Assembly (NCBI RefSeq): GCF_943737005.1 | Contig: NZ_CALSFU010000006.1 | Coordinates: forward strand, 1-64,000 | Origin: Achromobacter sp. Marseille-Q4962 | GTDB lineage: Bacteria; Pseudomonadota; Gammaproteobacteria; Burkholderiales; Burkholderiaceae_B | Length of the DNA: 64,000 nucleotides | Direction of reading: 5' to 3' | Shown: in pieces, positions 41,959 through 49,918 of the stretch | Numbering within the stretch: position 1 is the stretch's first letter | Layout: each line of letters opens with the position of its first letter | Notes under the pieces: generated by a model | Database searches by the model: none | Seen by the model: the letters and a program-made list of their open reading frames with translations, nothing else | Told to the model about the DNA's origin: nothing | Position numbers and translations under genes: made by a program

Positions 41959-42015
41959 GAAATATAATTTAATCACAAATATGTAAGGGAATAATCTGTC
42001 ATTACATAGTAGATA

Positions 42016-42032
42016 AAGAAATCAAATTTCTT
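42016..42032. promoter_or_regulatory. 17-bp palindrome upstream of glmS
   Basis: AAGAAAT-CAA-ATTTCTT is a perfect dyad 51 bases before the glmS start. Possible operator or leader structure; no glmS ribozyme core is recognised here. Confidence 0.4.
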
Positions 42033-42083
42033 GTCTTCACGCGCACAATGCGGTCCATATTGAACTTTCCGGAGTCGTTTCCC

Positions 42084-43916
42084 ATGTGCGGCATTGTTGG
42101 CGCCGTCGCCCAGCGCGACATCACCCCTATTCTCATCGAAGGCCTCAAGCGTCTGGAATACCGCGGCTACGATTCCTGCGGCGTGGCCGTCTACCTCGAC
42201 GGACACCTGCGCCGCACCCGCAGCACCCAGCGCGTGGCCGAGCTGGCCGAGCAGGTCGCCCAGGATCACCTGTCCGGCTTTACCGGCATCGCCCACACCC
42301 GCTGGGCCACGCACGGCGTGCCCGCCACCCACAACGCCCACCCGCATTTCTCGCACCTGGGCAATGACGAGCCGCGCATCGCGCTGGTGCACAACGGCAT
42401 CATCGAGAACCACGACGAGCTGCGCGCCGAACTCCAGGCCGCCGGCTTCGTCTTCGAAAGCCAGACCGACACCGAAGTCATCGCCCACCTGGTCAACCAC
42501 CTCTACGCCGGCGACCTCTTCGAAGCCGTGCAGCAGGCGGTGCGCCGCCTGCAGGGCGCTTACGCCATCGCCGTCTTCTGCCGCGACGAGCCGCACCGCG
42601 TCGTCGGCGCGCGCCAGGGTTCGCCCCTGGTGGTGGGCCTGGGCAAGGACGAGAACTTCCTCGCTTCCGACGCGCTGGCGTTGGCCGGCACCACCGACCA
42701 GATCATCTACCTCGAAGACGGCGACGTCGCCGACCTGCAGCTCTCGCGCGTCTGGATCGTCGACGCCGACGGCCGTCCCGTCGAGCGCCAGGCCCACACC
42801 GTGCACGTGCACTCCGGCGCTGCCGAACTCGGCCCCTACCGCCACTACATGCAGAAGGAAATCTTCGAGCAGCCGCGCGCCGTGGGCGACACCCTGCAGG
42901 ACATCGAAAGCATCACTCCCGAGCTCTTCGGCGACGACGCCTACAAGATCTTCAAGGAGATCGACTCGCTCCTCATCCTGGCCTGCGGCACCAGCTACTA
43001 CGCCGGCCTCACCGCCAAGTACTGGATCGAATCCATCGCCCAGATCCCGGTCAACGTCGAGATCGCCAGCGAATATCGCTACCGCGACAGCGTGCCCAAC
43101 CCGCGCTCGCTCGTCGTCACCATTTCGCAGTCCGGCGAAACCGCCGACACGCTCGCCGCCCTCAAGCACGCGCGCTCGCTCGGCATGGAGCACACCCTCA
43201 CCATCTGCAACGTCGCCACCAGCGCCATGGTGCGCGAGTGCAAGCTCTCGTACATCACCCGCGCCGGCGTCGAAATCGGCGTGGCCTCCACCAAGGCCTT
43301 CACCACCCAGCTCACCGCGCTGTTCCTGCTCACCCTGGCGCTCGCCCAGTCGCGCGGCCGCCTCACCGCCGAACAGGAAGCCGAACACCTCAAGGCCCTG
43401 CGCCATCTGCCCGCCGCCATCGGCTCCGTGCTCGCGCTCGAGCCCCAGATCATGGCCTGGGCCGACCGCTTCGCCTCCAAGGAAAATGCGCTCTTCCTCG
43501 GCCGCGGCATGCACTACCCCATCGCCCTCGAAGGCGCGCTCAAGCTCAAGGAAATCAGCTACATCCACGCCGAAGCCTATCCCGCCGGCGAACTCAAGCA
43601 CGGCCCCCTCGCGCTCGTCACCGAGCACATGCCCGTCGTCACCATCGCGCCCAAGGACGCCCTGCTGGAAAAACTGAAATCCAATATGCAGGAAGTCCGC
43701 GCGCGCGGCGGCGAGCTCTACGTCTTCGCCGACGCCGACAGCAAGATCCAGAGCGCCGAAGGCATGCACGTCATCCGCATGCCCGAACACTACGGCAAAC
43801 TCTCGCCCATCCTCCACACCATTCCGCTGCAGCTGCTGTCGTACCACACCGCCTGCGCGCGCGGCACCGACGTCGACAAGCCGCGCAATCTGGCCAAGAG
43901 TGTGACGGTGGAGTGA
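42084..43916 (+). CDS. glmS: Glutamine-fructose-6-phosphate aminotransferase (isomerizing)
   Basis: Makes glucosamine-6-phosphate, the entry point to UDP-GlcNAc. The 610-residue product has an N-terminal class II glutaminase domain with Cys2 nucleophile ([12 protein letters not shown]), GYDSCGVAV and HTRWATHG. Two SIS sugar-isomerase domains follow (about 290-600; [21 protein letters not shown], ending in the family tail [11 protein letters not shown]). ATG 42084 puts Cys at position 2 as required. A Rho-independent terminator follows. Confidence 0.97.
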   Translation: MCGIVGAVAQRDITPILIEGLKRLEYRGYDSCGVAVYLDGHLRRTRSTQRVAELAEQVAQDHLSGFTGIAHTRWATHGVPATHNAHPHFSHLGNDEPRIALVHNGIIENHDELRAELQAAGFVFESQTDTEVIAHLVNHLYAGDLFEAVQQAVRRLQGAYAIAVFCRDEPHRVVGARQGSPLVVGLGKDENFLASDALALAGTTDQIIYLEDGDVADLQLSRVWIVDADGRPVERQAHTVHVHSGAAELGPYRHYMQKEIFEQPRAVGDTLQDIESITPELFGDDAYKIFKEIDSLLILACGTSYYAGLTAKYWIESIAQIPVNVEIASEYRYRDSVPNPRSLVVTISQSGETADTLAALKHARSLGMEHTLTICNVATSAMVRECKLSYITRAGVEIGVASTKAFTTQLTALFLLTLALAQSRGRLTAEQEAEHLKALRHLPAAIGSVLALEPQIMAWADRFASKENALFLGRGMHYPIALEGALKLKEISYIHAEAYPAGELKHGPLALVTEHMPVVTIAPKDALLEKLKSNMQEVRARGGELYVFADADSKIQSAEGMHVIRMPEHYGKLSPILHTIPLQLLSYHTACARGTDVDKPRNLAKSVTVE

Positions 43917-43964
43917 GGGTGGTTGTGGATTGATCGTTCTTCCTGTTGTCAGGAAAGAAATGGG

Positions 43965-43992
43965 ACAGGCCGCGGATGCGGCCTGTTTTGTT
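43965..43992 (+). terminator. Rho-independent terminator of glmS
   Basis: ACAGGCCGC-GGAT-GCGGCCTGT stem-loop runs into TTTTGTTT, 49 bases after the glmS stop. Confidence 0.92.
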
Positions 43993-44585
43993 TCTGGTGC
44001 GGAGATCGGGGAGAAAGGGCCGGTTGCGGCCTGGAGCCGGGGCGGACTGTCCGCGCACGCGGCGGTCGACGCACGCGCGATTGCTGGGGCTGCGCGCCAA
44101 TATCAGTTGTTCTGTTATCCGGGAATCTGTGGAAATTTATATTCAAATCTCATTCTCCTGATTTTCAAGGATAATGCGCCGGGCGTCTGGAATCCTTGCG
44201 ATCTGGCTGAGTTCTCATAATGGATTTTGCTGGACGGGCGCTGCTGATATAACCGGATTTCCGCTGCCGAGATATTTGATACGGCATTTCTCGGTATTAT
44301 GCATCAGCGCGCGAGCTGCGCACCTGCGAAGCAGGAGCCGATCGTCCCGGCAGCCCCGGTAATTGCCAAACAGGTATCTGGGCGAAAGGCAAGGAAAGCG
44401 GAAACCGCCAACGCCAAGAGAATAACCATGGAACTGGCGCAGGGCCGCGGAGTTTCGGCTGCCTGCGATGTGCTGATGCGCAAAGAAGATCGGCCTCCGG
44501 AGCGCCGGGGCCGTCTGCATTCCGGGCATTCCGAAGCCTGTCGCCCCGTGAAGGCCAAGTGGGCCGGGCGCCCATCGTCATCGCC
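43993..44585. other. Gene-free, AT-richer stretch between glmS and the autotransporter
   Basis: No open frame here resembles a protein family on either strand. Base composition drops visibly around 44100-44310 compared with the flanking genes. Short frames on both strands lack codon bias and ribosome-binding sites. It may be the upstream part of a horizontally acquired segment. Confidence 0.5.
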
Positions 44586-44799
44586 TGATCGTATCCATTT
44601 GTTTCCAAGTCGCGACCGAAAAGCGCGTGGCGAGCGGGCAGGCGCGTAGATACGGATGGTATCCGCTGCGTGCCGTTTTGACCGAAGGATGGTGTCCATG
44701 AACGCCATCCAAAATGAGCAGGATGGTATCCGTTTTTATTAATCAGCGACCGTGGTTGGTATCCATTCGTGCCATCTCGATAATCTACGCATTGTCTCC
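44586..44799 (+). repeat. Phased array of GGAT-N3-ATCC direct repeats
   Basis: Four strong copies of an 11-bp near-palindrome lie at 44654, 44687, 44721 and 44754 (GGATGGTATCC, GGATGGTGTCC, GGATGGTATCC, GGTTGGTATCC), spaced 33, 34 and 33 bases. Degenerate copies sit in phase at 44586 (TGATCGTATCC, two periods upstream) and 44789 (GCATTGTCTCC). The array ends just before a candidate promoter for the autotransporter. It looks like a cooperative regulator-binding array. Confidence 0.75.
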
Positions 44800-44806
44800 C
44801 CATTAA

Positions 44807-44836
44807 TTGTTGGTACCGCAAAAAAATAGGTATACA
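44807..44836 (+). promoter_or_regulatory. Candidate promoter of the autotransporter gene
   Basis: -35 TTGTTG (44807-44812), 18-base spacer, -10 TATACA (44831-44836). The start of transcription near 44843 would leave a leader of about 120 bases. The phased GGAT repeats end just upstream of the -35. Confidence 0.5.
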
Positions 44837-44962
44837 TTGCCTCCTTTTTTTCCGAAGGCTCATCCCATTCGTCCGGATTGGTTTATTACGTAAGGATACG
44901 TTTATAGCGATCTGGTAATGCGCGGGTATGGAGTCGGGACATCGAGACAGGGAGGAACCACA

Positions 44963-47914
44963 TTGTTATCTGGCACGAAGAAATGGCTGGCCGCGACGTT
45001 CGCGCTGAGCGCGTCCTATGGCGGTAGCGTTACGGCCGCGGACCTGACGGTTGCGCCGGGCAATACCCAGGTATTCGACGGTTCGGCCAGCTTCCCCGGC
45101 GGGGTCGATGTCAGCGGCGGCACGCTGGTGGTCGGCGGCAATGGCGGCGGGGCGGGCGTCGCGATCGGCGGGAACGTCTCCGCCGCGTCGAATGGCGTGA
45201 TTGCGGGTTTCGGTTCGATCAATGGCGATCTGAGCGTGACGGGCAATTCGCGCGTCGCGCCCGGGTATGCCGTCGGCACGCCCACCGGGGTTTCCAACGG
45301 CAACCTCGTGGTCAACGGCAATCTGTCGATGAACAATGCCGTGTTCGATTTCGAGACGGGCTATGCGGGGCTGCCCATTACGCAACCCGGCACGGGCGAC
45401 AACATCACCGTGAGCGGCAACGTCAGCCTCAATAACACGACGCTGAATGTTTCGGTGAATACGCTGGGCGTCAACGCCGGCTATTACCGCATCCTGTCGT
45501 ACGGCGGCACGCTGAGCGGCAACGGGCTGTCGCTGGGCGCGGTGACCGGCGACTCCGTGCCGGCGGCGGCCATCCAGTCGCTGACCGGCGACAAACAGAT
45601 CAATCTCATCCTGGGGCCGAGCACGACGAACTTGTGGAACGGCAACGGCGCGGCGTCGGCCACGCGAGCGGGCGGCGGCGACGGTACGTGGTCTGCGGCG
45701 GGCACGAACTGGAATAGCCCGACCAATGCCGCAGGAGCCTTGCCCGATGGCGGATACGCGATTTTCACCGGCGCGGCCGGCACGGTGACTGTCGATGGCG
45801 GAGCCGGTTCCGTGCGCGTGTCGGGCATCCAGTTCGCCACCGACCGGTACCGTGTGCAAGGCGCGCCCATTACCCTGGTGGCCAACGGCGGCAATCCGCC
45901 GGCCCTGGTCGTCGGCGACGGCACCTATGCCTCGGGCCAATTCGTCGACACCATCGACAACCCGCTGCAAGGCACGAGCGGCTTCGTCAAGACCGGTCCG
46001 GGCTCGCTGATCCTGAGGGCCGACAGCAGCGGCCTGTCCGGCCCCATTCTGATCGCCGATGGCGCGCTGGAGATCGACGGCAAACTGAACGGCCCCATCG
46101 ATATCGGCCGCGAAGTCGTGCTGGCGGGCGTGGGCCAGGTGGGCAGCACCACGCTCTATCCCACGGCGGTCGTCTCCCCGGGCAACGACGGCTCGCCCAT
46201 CGGCACGCTCACCGTCAACGGCGATCTTGCCTTCGGCCAGGATACCGTCTATCGCGTGCATGCCGACCCCGCGGGCAGCGCGAGCGACCGCATCCACGTC
46301 ACGGGCGTTGCCCGCCTCGACGGCACGGTGGCGCATGTGGGGCCCGACGGCAACTATGCGCCGCGCACGACCTACAACATCCTGACGGCGGATGGCGGCA
46401 TACAGGGCCGGTTCACAGGCGCATCGAGCGCATATGCGTTCCTCACTCCCACGCTGAGCTATGACGCCAAGAATGCGTTCATGACGCTGACGCGCAACGA
46501 CGTGCCGATCGGCAGCGTGGGCGACACCGGAAACCAGAGCGCCGTGGGCGGCGCGCTGGATGGCGAAGCGCCACCCGCGGCGGGAGGCGCTTCGCCATCG
46601 GCCGGAAACGGATCGTCCGGCGGCGAAAGCGCTGCGTCGTCGGCCGGGACCGGATCGTCCTCGAGCGAAAACGCCTCCGCAAGCGTCGGTCATGAAGCGT
46701 CCCTGGGGGCAGGCGCATCGGTTTCGGCCGGAAACGGCGGCGCGCCGGCCGGCAGCACAACCGGCGCGACATCCCCGTCGGCGAGCGATGGCAACCAGAC
46801 CCTGACGGGTTCGGTCGCGAACGCGGCCGAAGGCAGCGGCGCCAGCCAGGTGGCGACGGCGGTTCTTGCCATGACGCCGGAACAGGCGCGCTCGGCCTTG
46901 AACATGCTTTCCGGCGAAGCCTATGCGAGCACCGCCAGCGTATTGCAGAGCCTGGGGGATACCGTGCGCACGCTGCCGCTGGCCCGTTTGCGCGGCAACC
47001 TCGACGCGCCGGCACTGGCCGGAAGCCCCACGGCCCAGTTGGGTGCGCCGTCGTCCGAGGCCCTGCCGCAAAGCGGCGCGCATCCGGTCTGGGCGCAGGT
47101 ATTCGGCAATTGGCGCACCTTCGCGGGCGACGGCAACGCTTCCCGCGTGCGCCAATCGGACGGCGGCCTCTTCGTCGGCGGCGACGGGGCGGTGGGCGGC
47201 GGCTGGCGTTTGGGCGGCGCGCTGGGCTACATCGGCAGCCATAGTTCGATCGCCAACACGTCGTCGCGCACGGATGTCGACAGCTATACGGCGACCTTGT
47301 TCGGCGGACGGAGTTTCCGGGCCGGTCCGGGCCGGTTCCGCTTCATGGCCGGCGCGGCCTACACCTGGCACGATATCGACATGAAACGCGACGTGGCGGC
47401 CGGGAGCCTGAGCCAGCGGCTCGAGTCGTCCTATCACGGCTCATCGACGCAAGTGTTCACCGAGCTGGGCTACAGGCTGCCGGTGGGCGACGCCTATTCC
47501 GTGGAGCCATACGCCGGCATGGCGTGGAACCACCTGCGCACGCGCGGCTTCGACGAATCGGGCGGCTCGGCCGCGCTGCACGGATCGGGCCGCACCGACG
47601 ATGTGACGAGCACCACGCTGGGCCTGCGCGGCGCGTGGGCGTTCGGCGCGGACCATGCCCCGGGCCGCCTGACCGCATCGCTGGGCTGGCGCCATGCAAT
47701 GGGCGACGTGAAGCCGAAGCAGCAGCTGGCCTTCGACGGCGGCAGCACCTTCTCGGTGGCAGGCGTGCCCATCGCGCGTGACGCCGCGGTGTTCGGGCTG
47801 GGCGCGGAAATGACGATCGCGCGCAACACGACGGCCGGCATCGCCTACGACGCGCAGTTCGGCGGCGGCAGCCGGCAGCAGTCGGGCCTGTTCACGCTGG
47901 CCGTGCGCTTCTAG
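44963..47914 (+). CDS. Autotransporter (type Va secretion) with beta-helical passenger
   Basis: Self-secreted surface protein of 983 residues. A signal peptide (LLSGTKKWLAATFALSASYGGSVTAA) precedes a Gly/Asn/Val-rich beta-helical passenger (about 30-520). The passenger contains an autotransporter-associated repeat segment, KTGPGSLILRADSSGLSGP. A Ser/Gly/Ala low-complexity linker follows (about 525-625), then a C-terminal autotransporter beta-domain (about 700-983) ending in Phe (SGLFTLAVRF). The start is TTG 44963 with AGGGAGGA 6 bases upstream; ATG 44918 would add 15 residues that spoil the signal. The passenger has no protease or adhesin motif (no RGD or catalytic triad) that I can see; host-surface or biofilm role is inference. 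Confidence 0.88.
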   Translation: MLSGTKKWLAATFALSASYGGSVTAADLTVAPGNTQVFDGSASFPGGVDVSGGTLVVGGNGGGAGVAIGGNVSAASNGVIAGFGSINGDLSVTGNSRVAPGYAVGTPTGVSNGNLVVNGNLSMNNAVFDFETGYAGLPITQPGTGDNITVSGNVSLNNTTLNVSVNTLGVNAGYYRILSYGGTLSGNGLSLGAVTGDSVPAAAIQSLTGDKQINLILGPSTTNLWNGNGAASATRAGGGDGTWSAAGTNWNSPTNAAGALPDGGYAIFTGAAGTVTVDGGAGSVRVSGIQFATDRYRVQGAPITLVANGGNPPALVVGDGTYASGQFVDTIDNPLQGTSGFVKTGPGSLILRADSSGLSGPILIADGALEIDGKLNGPIDIGREVVLAGVGQVGSTTLYPTAVVSPGNDGSPIGTLTVNGDLAFGQDTVYRVHADPAGSASDRIHVTGVARLDGTVAHVGPDGNYAPRTTYNILTADGGIQGRFTGASSAYAFLTPTLSYDAKNAFMTLTRNDVPIGSVGDTGNQSAVGGALDGEAPPAAGGASPSAGNGSSGGESAASSAGTGSSSSENASASVGHEASLGAGASVSAGNGGAPAGSTTGATSPSASDGNQTLTGSVANAAEGSGASQVATAVLAMTPEQARSALNMLSGEAYASTASVLQSLGDTVRTLPLARLRGNLDAPALAGSPTAQLGAPSSEALPQSGAHPVWAQVFGNWRTFAGDGNASRVRQSDGGLFVGGDGAVGGGWRLGGALGYIGSHSSIANTSSRTDVDSYTATLFGGRSFRAGPGRFRFMAGAAYTWHDIDMKRDVAAGSLSQRLESSYHGSSTQVFTELGYRLPVGDAYSVEPYAGMAWNHLRTRGFDESGGSAALHGSGRTDDVTSTTLGLRGAWAFGADHAPGRLTASLGWRHAMGDVKPKQQLAFDGGSTFSVAGVPIARDAAVFGLGAEMTIARNTTAGIAYDAQFGGGSRQQSGLFTLAVRF

Positions 47915-47928
47915 TCCGGCCCAGCAGG

Positions 47929-47950
47929 GCGGCGCAGGCGCCTGCGCCGC
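47929..47950. terminator. Hairpin after the autotransporter gene
   Basis: GCGGCGCAGG (47929-47938) pairs perfectly with CCTGCGCCGC (47941-47950), 15 bases after the stop. No U-run. Confidence 0.45.
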
Positions 47951-47952
47951 AG

Positions 47953-48200
47953 TCAGTAGTCCCACATCACCGGCACCCAGCGAAACGCCTCGCCATTGGC
48001 TTGCGACCCGGCCCACGGACGGAAACGGCAGGTGGGCGGCGACGAGCAGTCCGCGGTTTTCCGCCAGTTCGCGCAGGAGGGCGATGCGGACGCGGGCGGA
48101 CTCCTCGGGGTCGTGCTCGAAGCCGTTGTGCCATTCGGGGTGATCGAATCCCACCGGGGACATGGCGTCGCCGGCGAAGGTCAGCCGGCCGGCATGGCGG
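47953..48200 (-). pseudogene. C-terminal remnant of a metallo-beta-lactamase-fold hydrolase
   Basis: On the minus strand one frame reads RLTFAGDAMSPVGFDHPEW, then HNGFEHDPEESARVRIALL and LLVAAHLPFPSVGRV, the last third of a metallo-beta-lactamase-fold protein with its late Asp (AGDAM) and His (AAHLPFP). Another frame continues it as ANGEAFRWVPVMWDY and a stop at 47953. A one-base frameshift near 48001-48012 joins the two. Nothing upstream of about 48200 encodes the N-terminal metal-binding HxHxDH part, so the gene is truncated as well as shifted. Confidence 0.7.
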
Positions 48201-48650
48201 CGAAGCGCGCCGCGGGTCGTGCGTGTTCATGGAAGTCCTTGCGTCGGGAGAAATGACGAAGGCATCGCAGGTCTGGCGTGTTGCGCCCGGTAGACCCGCC
48301 GCGGGAAGCGCACTGTTGTGCGGCGGGCACCAATGCCCGCGGCGCCCACCGTGTTGATGAGCAAGAACTCGGGTTCCGGCGCAAAGTCTTTTGTCTTTCC
48401 CGCCGGACAGGTAATATGCATAAACCCGCGGCCGCCCGGCTGCTTCCCCTGGTTACTGTGCAAGGTCCTTGCCATGATGACTGCCTGTTTTTTCTTCCGG
48501 CCCGTTTTTCCTCATGCGCCTGCCGCGCGCGCGGCTCAAGGTCGTCGACCCTGAGCGCGGCGGAGCAATGCCCGCTGGCCGCACCCGGCTTTGCGCGTTC
48601 GGGGCCTCGTCGCCCCGGAGCGCGTGGCGATATTCGTCCGGACCTGCCCC
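48201..48650. other. Intergenic region upstream of the sulfur/MetE cluster
   Basis: No convincing gene. It would hold the promoter of the following six-gene cluster; a weak pair TTGTCT (48391) and TAATAT (48412) with a short 15-base spacer is the best seen. Short frames on both strands have no family resemblance. Confidence 0.4.
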
Positions 48651-48896
48651 ATGCCTGCACTGACGCCCAACGAAGGCGACGATTTCTGGGATGCTGGCCA
48701 CATGGGCTGCGGCGAGCTCATCCTCAAGCTGCGCAAGCATCTGAAGAAAATGCCCGGCAAGGTCATGCGCGTCGTGGCCCATGACGCCGGGGCGATACAC
48801 GATATTCCGGCGTTCTGCCGCATGACCCGCAACGAGCTGGAACGCTACGAGCCCGAGACCCACACGTTCTGGATACGGTCCCGGCCGGATTGGTAG
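48651..48896 (+). CDS. TusA-like sulfur-carrier domain protein
   Basis: 81-residue protein with the TusA/SirA two-layer fold pattern: DDFWDAGHMGCGELILKLRKHLKKMPGKVMRVVAHD, then HDIPAFCRMTRNELERYE. The usual CPxP motif is replaced by MGCGEL, but its Cys is kept (Cys20), and a second Cys56 lies in the DIPAFCR helix. TusA proteins carry sulfur as a Cys persulfide. The start is not certain: ATG 48651 lacks a clear ribosome site, and GTG 48624 preceded by GGAG is in frame. First gene of a cluster with dsrE and a TusA-MetE fusion. Confidence 0.8.
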   Translation: MPALTPNEGDDFWDAGHMGCGELILKLRKHLKKMPGKVMRVVAHDAGAIHDIPAFCRMTRNELERYEPETHTFWIRSRPDW

Positions 48897-48952
48897 GAAC
48901 GGCGGCGCTTCTCTCGCCGCCTTCTTTTCATTGTCGCCAAAGGAGAATCGCC

Positions 48953-49315
48953 ATGGCTGGAAAATTCGTCGTTTCCCTGAGTTGCTCCAAGAACGATACC
49001 GACAAGGCCACGGTGGCCTTCGTCGTCGCCAATGCCGCCGTCGCATCCGACAAGCAGACCGTGGTGTTCCTGTCCATCGAAGGCACTCGTCTGTCGCAGC
49101 AGGGCTACGCCGACGATATCCACGAAGAAGGCTTCGCGCCCTTGAAGGAGCTGATGGACAGCTTCGCGGCCGCCGGCGGCGAGATCTATGTCTGCTCGCC
49201 CTGCTTCAAGAAACGCGGGCTGGACGAGAACAAGCTGGTCGCCGGTGCCAAGATCGTGGGCGGCGCCAAGCTGGTCGAGTTCATGAGCGACGGTGCGCCC
49301 AGCATCTGCTATTGA
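48953..49315 (+). CDS. DsrE-family sulfur-relay protein
   Basis: 120-residue alpha/beta protein of the DsrE/F superfamily: KFVVSLSCSKNDTDKATVAFVVANAAVASDKQTVVFLS, then GGEIYVCSPCFKKRGLDENKLVAGAKIVGGAKLVEFM. The CSPC pair (Cys81, Cys84) is at the active-Cys loop of the family, and Cys11 and Cys119 are extra. DsrE proteins commonly exchange persulfide with TusA. AAAGGAG precedes ATG 48953. It lies between the TusA-like gene and a membrane-protein gene on the same strand. Confidence 0.88.
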   Translation: MAGKFVVSLSCSKNDTDKATVAFVVANAAVASDKQTVVFLSIEGTRLSQQGYADDIHEEGFAPLKELMDSFAAAGGEIYVCSPCFKKRGLDENKLVAGAKIVGGAKLVEFMSDGAPSICY

Positions 49316-49360
49316 TCCCTCGGGGCGCGTCCCGCCCCGCCACCCGCCGGGAGGGTTCCC

Positions 49361-49897
49361 ATGATTCCCCGTCGCCTGATGTGCATTGTCTTTCTTCTGG
49401 CCGCGCTGGGCTATGCGGCCGTCAGCTATGCCGTGTTCGAGGTGCCCGCCACCCCGGCCGCGGCGGAAGCGTGCGGTTTCCTGCCCGGCGAGTTCGCCGC
49501 CGGCGGCACGCTGGCCTACGAGCGCCCGCAGGCCTGGGCGATCAGCTTCGTGCGCAAGCAGGAGTACTTCACCGCTATCACGGTGGGCCTGGCATTGGCC
49601 TTCATGGCGTTCGCGCTGGCCGTCGGCCGCCGCGGCGGCGCGGCCTCGGCCGGGGTGGCTGCCGGCAGCGGGGTGCTGGCCGTGTCCGTCTTGTGCGTGA
49701 GCTGTCTGGCGCCCGCCCTGTCGCTGGTCGGGCTGGGCATCGCGGGCGGCCTCCTGGCCGACGTGCCCAAGTCGCTCATTGCCCTGAACACCCTGCTGCT
49801 GACGGGGTGGGGCGTGCTGTACCTGTCCCGGCGCGCCGGCGCCTGCGCGGCGCCGCCGCGCAAGCCGGGCTCGTCCGGCTCCGCCGCCCGGGCTTGA
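49361..49897 (+). CDS. Small integral membrane protein of the sulfur cluster
   Basis: 178-residue protein, unrecognised family. Four hydrophobic segments (about 7-26, 75-93, 98-120 and 125-155); the loop between the first two is periplasmic by charge. A notable LCVSCLAPALSLVGLGIAGG stretch in the third and fourth segments has a C-x-x-C in the membrane. Such cysteines occur in transporters of thiols or metals, so it could move a sulfur compound; this is inference only. It lies 45 bases after dsrE and 21 before the secreted-protein gene. Confidence 0.75.
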   Translation: MIPRRLMCIVFLLAALGYAAVSYAVFEVPATPAAAEACGFLPGEFAAGGTLAYERPQAWAISFVRKQEYFTAITVGLALAFMAFALAVGRRGGAASAGVAAGSGVLAVSVLCVSCLAPALSLVGLGIAGGLLADVPKSLIALNTLLLTGWGVLYLSRRAGACAAPPRKPGSSGSAARA

Positions 49898-49918
49898 TCC
49901 TCCGGAAAAGGACTGCGC

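Noticed and set aside
42000-42083. Possible glmS ribozyme in the glmS leader
   Set aside because: The leader is too short and lacks the conserved core; such ribozymes are mainly in Gram-positives.
44586-44799. Regular repeats considered as a CRISPR array
   Set aside because: Repeats are only 11 bp, imperfect, few in number, with no cas gene nearby; an operator array fits better.
44297-44863. 188-residue minus-strand frame over the repeat region
   Set aside because: The apparent NGY peptide repeats come from the DNA repeats; spacing of 34 breaks the frame between units and no ribosome site or family match is seen.
44966-47437. 823-residue minus-strand frame opposite the autotransporter
   Set aside because: Repetitive Arg/Ala/Gly/Val composition expected from the complement of a Gly-rich beta-helix gene; no start signals.
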